A stretch of 34,699 nucleotides of DNA from NCBI GenBank assembly GCA_017448185.1, contig JAFSLX010000034.1:1-34699 (forward strand), in the 5' to 3' direction. The notes under the pieces are model-generated. The model did not search any database and had not been told where the DNA came from. It saw only the letters and a program-made list of their open reading frames with translations. The stretch is from Bacteroidales bacterium (GTDB lineage Bacteria; Bacteroidota; Bacteroidia; Bacteroidales; P3). Numbering within the stretch: the stretch's first letter is position 1; each line of letters opens with the position of its first letter. Positions 29,681-34,699 of the stretch are shown here, one piece after another. The translations under genes and the position numbers were made by a program.

Positions 29681-31002
29681 TATTGGGCTGTATGCTCGAC
29701 AGGGCGTACCCTGCTGTGGTCGACACCGAAGGGGTCGGGCTCCTCTTCTTCGTAAGGTGCGGTGGCAGGTGCTGGGACGCTGTCCTGCTGGCGGTATTCC
29801 AATCCGCGCTCGGGACGGTTGCAGTTGGTCATGCTGGCCTGTATGGCCTCGATATCGGCGGCTTTGTCGGATGTGACAAAATGGTCGCGACGGAATGGAA
29901 ACACCTGTGCCAGCTCGCCGCTGTAGTAGAAGTCGAAGCCTATGGCGCCGAAGGTGTACTCGCGGTCGCCCACTTTGATGTGGCTGCCGCCGGGCATGGG
30001 GTCAGGCTTGGGCACCGACTGGCTGAAGCCCACGTTGAAGAGGGTAAACAGCAGGTCGGGGCGGTCGCTGATGTCGTAGCCGGCGCGGCGCCACTGCAGC
30101 ATGGTCTGGTGCAGGATGCAGCCGGTGTAGATGTAGCTGTAGAGGTGGCTGCCGTAGTCCACCAGACGTTTGTAGCGCTCTGTAATGTGGTCGTCGGTTT
30201 CGAAGTCAAGCAAGTGCTCGTAGGCTTTACCCATGTAAAACTCTGAGGTGGGGTCTTTCATGTGCTCTTCTACCGTGATAGCGGTCTGCTCTTTGATGCC
30301 GTTCACGCCGTAGCTGAACTGGCTCTGCACGCTCAGCACCTTGACGGGACCGAGGTACTTCTTGAACATTTCGCGTTTCGAATTGAAGAGACGAATCTGC
30401 TCACCGATAAGGCAACCGACAATCAGACGCGGTTCGACACCTGTGAGTTGTCCGGCACGGTTGATGAGGGCACTGTCTCGCAGTATGGCATCTTTCAAAG
30501 CAGGCCATTCGGGACCGTTCATCCACGGCACGAGGTTGCCGTGTTGTTGCTGTGGTGTGGCCTTTAGCAGGTTGGCAATTTTGTCAGTCAGTTGGTCGAG
30601 CTCGGTGTCGTCGTCCATATAAATGGATGCTGCGGCCAGCATACGGTCAATCACTAAAGGATCGTTACTGTATTGTGCGGCGCTCAATATCAAGCGTGCA
30701 TTCTCGGGATAGTAGCGGGCCAAAGCAGCCAAACGGCCATATTGCAGTGCCCACTGGTCGTTGATTTGTTCGCGTGTAAGTTTGGCGTGCTTCAGGTCCT
30801 CGATTTCGGACACCGACATAAGCGAACGGTAGTTCTCGTCAATGGCACCGCGGTTGTTGGTCACACCAAGTTGATAGAGTCCCCATGCACCGATGATGGC
30901 AGCACCGGCACCGGCGAAGAGTACCAACACTACATCGAACACTTTACGCCACAGGGTGCGTTGGCACCAGCTGTGCCATGCTATGCTAAGTCTCGAAGCC
31001 AT
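29680..31002 (-). CDS. Membrane-anchored lytic-transglycosylase-like protein
   Basis: 440 residues. One N-terminal membrane helix (about residues 20-45, VVLVLFAGAGAAIIGAWGLY), then an extracytoplasmic helical domain. ALINRAGQLTGVEPRLIVGCLIGEQIR resembles the start of lysozyme-like transglycosylases (in pieces: TGVEPRLI, then a possible catalytic Glu in LIGEQIR), and QSQFSYGVNGIKEQTA matches their second block. The C-terminal 60 residues are Pro/Glu-rich. Exact family not certain; wall cleavage is inferred. It overlaps the NhaD gene by 22 bases. Confidence 0.7.
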   Translation of the reverse strand: MASRLSIAWHSWCQRTLWRKVFDVVLVLFAGAGAAIIGAWGLYQLGVTNNRGAIDENYRSLMSVSEIEDLKHAKLTREQINDQWALQYGRLAALARYYPENARLILSAAQYSNDPLVIDRMLAAASIYMDDDTELDQLTDKIANLLKATPQQQHGNLVPWMNGPEWPALKDAILRDSALINRAGQLTGVEPRLIVGCLIGEQIRLFNSKREMFKKYLGPVKVLSVQSQFSYGVNGIKEQTAITVEEHMKDPTSEFYMGKAYEHLLDFETDDHITERYKRLVDYGSHLYSYIYTGCILHQTMLQWRRAGYDISDRPDLLFTLFNVGFSQSVPKPDPMPGGSHIKVGDREYTFGAIGFDFYYSGELAQVFPFRRDHFVTSDKAADIEAIQASMTNCNRPERGLEYRQQDSVPAPATAPYEEEEPDPFGVDHSRVRPVEHTAQ

Positions 31003-32336
31003 GCCACTTTCTCAAACAGTGTTACATCCATCAGGATGAAGACTATGGCACCGGCAATGTAACCGGCCAAAGCCAGCAGGCTGATTTTTTTAAGATACCA
31101 AATGAAGTCTATTTTTTCCATGCCCATGACGGCCACGCCGGCAGCGCTACCAATAATAAGCAGCGATCCACCTGTACCGGCACAGTAGGCAAGGAACTCC
31201 CAGAAGGGATGGTTGACATCGAAGATGGCACCGTCGCCCAGCGGGTACATACCCATCGAGGCGGCCACCAGCGGCACGTTGTCGACCACCGACGAGAGTA
31301 CGCCGATAATGAGGTCGATGAAGAAGAAGCCGGGGGCTTCGGTGCCAAAAGTGTTGTTCAGGCCAGTGGCGAGGGTTCCAAGAATGCCGGCCACCTTCAA
31401 GCAGCTGACAGCCATCAGGATGCCAAGGAAGAAGAGAATGGTGGGTACGTCGATGTGCTCCAAAGTGGAGACGACGGTGGGCAACTTATGACCATCTTTC
31501 TCGTACTTACGGCTGATGATTTCGGTGGTCATCCACAGGACGGCGAGGCCGAGGAGCATGCCGAGGTAGGGAGGCAGGTGAGTGAGGGTCTTGAAAATAG
31601 GCACAAAAACAAGTGCACCTATACCCATAAAGAGGATGAGTTTGCGCAGATGACCAGGCACCTCGATGCCGCTGTTGCTGTCGGTGGGGCGCTCGATGTT
31701 GCCTTTAAGCGTGGCGCCCACGATAAGCACGGGCACAACCAGGCATACGAGCGAGGCTACGATGGTCTTGACAATGATGTTGACCGTGGTAACCTGACCG
31801 CCAATCCACAGCATAATAGTGGTTACGTCGCCGATGGGGCTCCAAGCACCGCCTGCGTTGGCCGCAAGGATGACCATACCGGCATACAACCAGCGCTCTT
31901 TCTTGTCAGCGATAAGTTTGCGCAGCAAAGCCACCATCACAATGGCGGTGGTCATGTTGTCGAGCAGGGCCGAGAGGAAGAAGGTGAGGATGCTGATGAC
32001 CCACAGCAGTTTCCTTTTGTCGGTAGTGGTAATCTTGTCGGTGATGACGCGGAAACCCTGATAGTCTTCAATCAAGGTGACGATGGTCATGGCACCGAGC
32101 AGGAAGAAGACAATTTCGGCGGTTTCACCGAGGTTCTCAATCAGGTGGTTGCTGATGAATCTGTGCCAGGTGTCGCTGTCCATTTCGGGCTGGGCCGTAC
32201 CATTGCAGAACACGAAGAAGGTCCAAAGGAACGTGCCCAAGGCCAGTGCCGTGGCTGTCTTGTTGATTTTGAGCGGATGCTCCATTGCGATGAAGAAGTA
32301 TCCGATTACGAAGATGGTAATAAGTGTTACAACCAT
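30981..32336 (-). CDS. nhaD: NhaD-type sodium/proton antiporter
   Basis: 451 residues, about twelve membrane helices. The pattern AANAGGAWSPIGDVTTIMLWIGGQ and the DNVPLVAASMGMYPLG segment fit NhaD antiporters of the IT superfamily. Exchanges Na+ (or Li+) for H+ across the inner membrane, for pH and salt balance. ATG at 32336. Follows yidC by 32 bases and likely shares its transcript. Confidence 0.92.
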   Translation of the reverse strand: MVVTLITIFVIGYFFIAMEHPLKINKTATALALGTFLWTFFVFCNGTAQPEMDSDTWHRFISNHLIENLGETAEIVFFLLGAMTIVTLIEDYQGFRVITDKITTTDKRKLLWVISILTFFLSALLDNMTTAIVMVALLRKLIADKKERWLYAGMVILAANAGGAWSPIGDVTTIMLWIGGQVTTVNIIVKTIVASLVCLVVPVLIVGATLKGNIERPTDSNSGIEVPGHLRKLILFMGIGALVFVPIFKTLTHLPPYLGMLLGLAVLWMTTEIISRKYEKDGHKLPTVVSTLEHIDVPTILFFLGILMAVSCLKVAGILGTLATGLNNTFGTEAPGFFFIDLIIGVLSSVVDNVPLVAASMGMYPLGDGAIFDVNHPFWEFLAYCAGTGGSLLIIGSAAGVAVMGMEKIDFIWYLKKISLLALAGYIAGAIVFILMDVTLFEKVAWLRDLA

Positions 32337-32368
32337 TTTGTTTCTTTTTTATTGTATAGTATTGTCGT

Positions 32369-34312
32369 TTATCTTTTTTTCTGCTCTTTTTGCATTTGCT
32401 CGGCCATTTTCTGCATTTCCTCCAGACGTTTGGCAAAGTTGCTCTTCTTTGGGGCTTTGCCGTTGTTCTTTTTGTCGGCTGCAGCCATGCGGGCACGTAC
32501 TTTCTTCTCGCTGGTGAAGCGACGAATAAGAATCATCGACACCATGGTGAAACTAATGGAAATGAACTGGTAGAGGCAGAGGGCGGCCGACTGGCTGTTG
32601 AAGATGAACAGCATCATGAACGGCATGAAGTACATCATGAATTTCATGCCAGGCATCGAGGCTTGTGCCTGCTGGCTCTTCATGGTGTACCACGTGTAGA
32701 AGAACTGCACGGCGAACATCAGCAGGCAGAACAGCGACACGTGGTCACCGTAGAGCGGGATGTTGAAGCCGAAGTCGAGGATGCTGTCGTAGGTCGACAG
32801 GTCGTCGCACCACAGGAAACTCTTCTGGCGCAGCTCGATGGCGATGGGGTAGAACATGAACATGGCCGTCCACACCGGCATCTGCAGAAGCACCGGCAGG
32901 CAGCCGGCCATCGGGCTGTAGCCAGCCTTCTTCTGAAGGGCCATCATCTCCTGCTGCTTCTTCATGGCATCTTCCTGTTTCGGATATTTTTTGTTCAGTG
33001 CATCCATTTCGGGCTTCAGTATGCGCATGATGGCCGAACCTTGATAGCTCTTGAAGGTGAGCGGGAACAGCACGAAGCGCAGCAGCAGTGTGAAGACAAT
33101 GATGATAAGGCCGTAGTTGAAAATAAAATTCTCAAGGAAGTTGAAGGTCGGGATGATAAGCACGCGGCTCACGAAACGTGAGAAAATCCACCAGCCCAGC
33201 GGCAGCATCTTCTCATAGCTGCGGTGCATGGCGCGCAGGTCGCGGAACTTGGTGGGACCATAGTAGAAGCCCATGTGCATCTCGCCTTTGGCGCGGTCAT
33301 AGGGCAGTCCGATGGTGGCACCCATATCGGTCAGGTAGTTGCGGGCTGTGTCGCTCTTATCGGTAATCACGCCCACCTCGGCATTCTCGAACGGAGTTCC
33401 CTCGGCGTTGAGGATGGCGGCAAAGTATTGCTGTTTGAAGGCTACCCACTCGAGGTTGGTCTTTATCTGCTTGGTGGCATCCTGGCCCATACGCAGGTTG
33501 TCGACCGACTTGTCGTTCGGGGTCTTGTAATAGATGTTCGAGTAGAAACGCTCGCGGTCGGCGTTGCGGTTGCCCTTGCCACGGCTGCCTTCGTTCACCT
33601 TCTCCTGACGGTTCATGCGGTTCTGCCATTGGAAGTCCATATAGGGCACGTCGCGCACTACCTGGTTCAGTCCGACGAAGCGGATGTCGAAGCCCACCTC
33701 GTAACTGTCGCCATGAACGGTATAGGCAAACTCCAAGTAGCCTTCCTCAATTTCGGCGCGCATGCTGAGCGTGAGCGAGTCTTCGTTCTCCACTCGCCAC
33801 GCTTCACCCTCCACTCGCTCGCCGTTCACATAAGGTGTGAAGACGAGGTCTTTGGTGTTCACCACACGGTTGTCCTCGGTCGAGAAGACGAGGTTCATAT
33901 TGTCGTTTGACGGGCTGATAAGTACCAACTCGTTGCTGTCGTAGGTAAGGTAGTCGTTCAGCACCACGCGGTTTACCATGGCACCCTGAGTGTTCAGTTC
34001 CACCGTCATACGCTCGTTGGCGATGCTCAGCAGGCGGCTCTCACCGACCGTGGCGGCGTTGAATACACCCATGTCGACAGCGGCATTGCGCTGGGCCACA
34101 GTGGTATCGCCTGCCGCAGCCAGCGAGTCGATACGTGCCTGCTCGGCGGCTATCGAGTCGGCTACGCGCACCGAGTCGGTATAGGCTTGCACCAACGAGT
34201 CGTGCACGCGCTGACGTTCGGCGATTTCTTCCTTCGACGGTGACACCCACCACATGTATCCCACAAAGATACCCATTATCAATACCAGTCCGATAATCGA
34301 TTTTTTATCCAT
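32369..34312 (-). CDS. yidC: YidC membrane protein insertase
   Basis: 647 residues, the long Gram-negative form: N-terminal helix (IIGLVLIMGIFVGYMWWV), a coiled stretch, a large periplasmic beta domain (about residues 90-350), then the conserved insertase core of five helices (LLRFVLFPLTFKSYQGSAIMRIL, GCLPVLLQMPVWTAMF, both quoted in part) and a basic tail (KKVRARMAAADKKNNGKAPK). Inserts inner membrane proteins with or without Sec. Leads the YidC-NhaD-transglycosylase-like unit, with its promoter at 34389. Confidence 0.97.
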   Translation of the reverse strand: MDKKSIIGLVLIMGIFVGYMWWVSPSKEEIAERQRVHDSLVQAYTDSVRVADSIAAEQARIDSLAAAGDTTVAQRNAAVDMGVFNAATVGESRLLSIANERMTVELNTQGAMVNRVVLNDYLTYDSNELVLISPSNDNMNLVFSTEDNRVVNTKDLVFTPYVNGERVEGEAWRVENEDSLTLSMRAEIEEGYLEFAYTVHGDSYEVGFDIRFVGLNQVVRDVPYMDFQWQNRMNRQEKVNEGSRGKGNRNADRERFYSNIYYKTPNDKSVDNLRMGQDATKQIKTNLEWVAFKQQYFAAILNAEGTPFENAEVGVITDKSDTARNYLTDMGATIGLPYDRAKGEMHMGFYYGPTKFRDLRAMHRSYEKMLPLGWWIFSRFVSRVLIIPTFNFLENFIFNYGLIIIVFTLLLRFVLFPLTFKSYQGSAIMRILKPEMDALNKKYPKQEDAMKKQQEMMALQKKAGYSPMAGCLPVLLQMPVWTAMFMFYPIAIELRQKSFLWCDDLSTYDSILDFGFNIPLYGDHVSLFCLLMFAVQFFYTWYTMKSQQAQASMPGMKFMMYFMPFMMLFIFNSQSAALCLYQFISISFTMVSMILIRRFTSEKKVRARMAAADKKNNGKAPKKSNFAKRLEEMQKMAEQMQKEQKKR

Positions 34313-34366
34313 CTTGATGTGTTTATTCTTTCTTTTATAATATGATTTACAAATAAATAATCACTC

Positions 34367-34382
34367 CGTTCCTGTAGGAACG
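34367..34382. repeat. Mini-palindrome near the yidC transcript start
   Basis: CGTTCCTGTAGGAACG: 6-bp arms, 4-base loop. It is of the same kind as the short palindromes in the NlpC gene and would lie right at the 5' end of the yidC mRNA. Confidence 0.6.
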
Positions 34383-34388
34383 AAAATG

Positions 34389-34396
34389 CAAAGATA
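34389..34396 (-). promoter_or_regulatory. Bacteroidota -7 box for yidC
   Basis: On the minus strand TATCTTTG matches TAnnTTTG and is followed by CA, as is usual. No TTTG at the -33 distance. It leaves a leader of about 70 bases before the yidC ATG. Confidence 0.7.
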
Positions 34397-34415
34397 CAAA
34401 AAAAAACAACACGCC

Positions 34416-34434
34416 GCCTAAAATCTTTTTAGGC
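34416..34434. terminator. Short hairpin between the T9SS cargo gene and yidC
   Basis: GCCTAAAA, loop TCT, TTTTAGGC: an 8-bp symmetric hairpin 16 bases after the stop of the cargo gene. A T-rich stretch follows on the minus strand, so it may end the cargo transcript. Confidence 0.55.
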
Positions 34435-34449
34435 TTGGCTTCCGCGGCT

Positions 34450-34699
34450 TCACTCCACCGCCACGCGGCGACGGTACACCTTGCCGGGCGATGCCGCCTG
34501 CAGCAGGTAGAGGCCCGACGGCAACGTGCTCACGTCCACCTTCGTCAGCGGACGCTCCACCTTCGTCCTCAGCACCTCGCGGCCGCCGAGGTCGCTGAGC
34601 GTCAGCTCAGCAACGGCATCGTTCACCTCGCTCAAATCAACCGTCAGCACCCCGTGCGCCGGGTTGGGGTACACCTTCAGCTCGCCGCTCTCGTCGGCA
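34450..34699 (-). CDS. C-terminal end of a type IX secretion cargo protein (partial)
   Basis: Open to the window edge; only the last 82 residues are seen. They are a type A T9SS sorting domain: KVYPNPAHGVLTVDL, LSDLGGREVL, DVSTLPSGLYLLQA and a basic end RRRVAVE. The signal directs the protein through T9SS and is then cut off. The rest of the gene and its function lie outside the window. Confidence 0.9.
   Translation of the reverse strand, partial: ADESGELKVYPNPAHGVLTVDLSEVNDAVAELTLSDLGGREVLRTKVERPLTKVDVSTLPSGLYLLQAASPGKVYRRRVAVE

Noticed and set aside
31209-32573. 454-codon frame on the plus strand
   Set aside because: Opposite nhaD and the end of yidC; His/Asp/Gly-rich shadow, no membrane helix or known motif.

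Overview
The window looks like chromosomal DNA from an uncultured or less-studied member of the Bacteroidales (Bacteroidota). Supporting signs are promoters of the Bacteroidota TAnnTTTG (-7) type, one with an ideal TTTG-N19-TACTTTTG layout; a type IX secretion sorting domain at the right edge; a GldF/GldG-type ABC protein; a two-TM-plus-auxiliary DUF4340 gene; BspA-like leucine-rich lipoprotein repeats; a YidC of Bacteroidota length; and an NhaD antiporter. No rRNA, tRNA, IS element, prophage or CRISPR array was seen.

Layout. (1) 1-11.5 kb: one long leftward gene train, M28-type pseudo-peptidase > GldF-GldG fusion > DUF4340 > SurE > small membrane protein > LpxB > SpoIID-like > thioredoxin-like > FtsY > RimO, mostly with 4-base ATGA overlaps. 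RimO is broken by one extra A in an A8 run. (2) 11.8-14.7 kb: a divergent OmpA lipoprotein and a CBS-containing ClC channel. (3) 14.6-18.2 kb: an accessory island with a HEPN-MNT toxin-antitoxin pair, two terminator copies, a scar containing a second copy of the ClC 3' end and a second BspA C-terminus, a BspA-like repeat lipoprotein, a small Gly/Ser/Trp-rich protein, and upstream of it a long structured leader or free RNA (17909-18075) ending in a hairpin and T9 run. (4) 18.2-21.1 kb: a leftward Wzz > O-antigen polymerase/ligase > NlpC/P60 operon. (5) 21.4-29.6 kb: a rightward 10-ORF operon from one strong promoter with a 20-nt palindrome at its start: outer-membrane beta-barrel protein, YbjQ, ABC ATPase, two permeases, lipoprotein A, GntR fragment, lipoprotein B, complete YtrA-type GntR regulator, and a final lipoprotein. 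A tandem duplication with an 8-nt junction made the two lipoproteins and the GntR fragment. (6) 29.6-34.7 kb: leftward YidC > NhaD > transglycosylase-like membrane protein, closed by a perfect 20-bp bidirectional terminator, and the C-terminal end of a T9SS cargo protein running off the right edge.

The most notable unexplained structure is repeat biology. Three loci carry 11-nt-period tandem repeats with inverted copies (1-56, 11688-11770, 21214-21306). Four loci carry 7-nt-period repeats placed exactly at gene starts or inside signal-peptide cores (2898-2918, 5409-5450, 18697-18724, 26702-26729). A string of mini-palindromes is translated as part of the NlpC protein. The best candidate for something undescribed is the structured RNA/attenuator before the small-ORF/BspA pair, followed by the GntR-controlled envelope operon and the HEPN-MNT locus that keeps its own empty-site copy next door.
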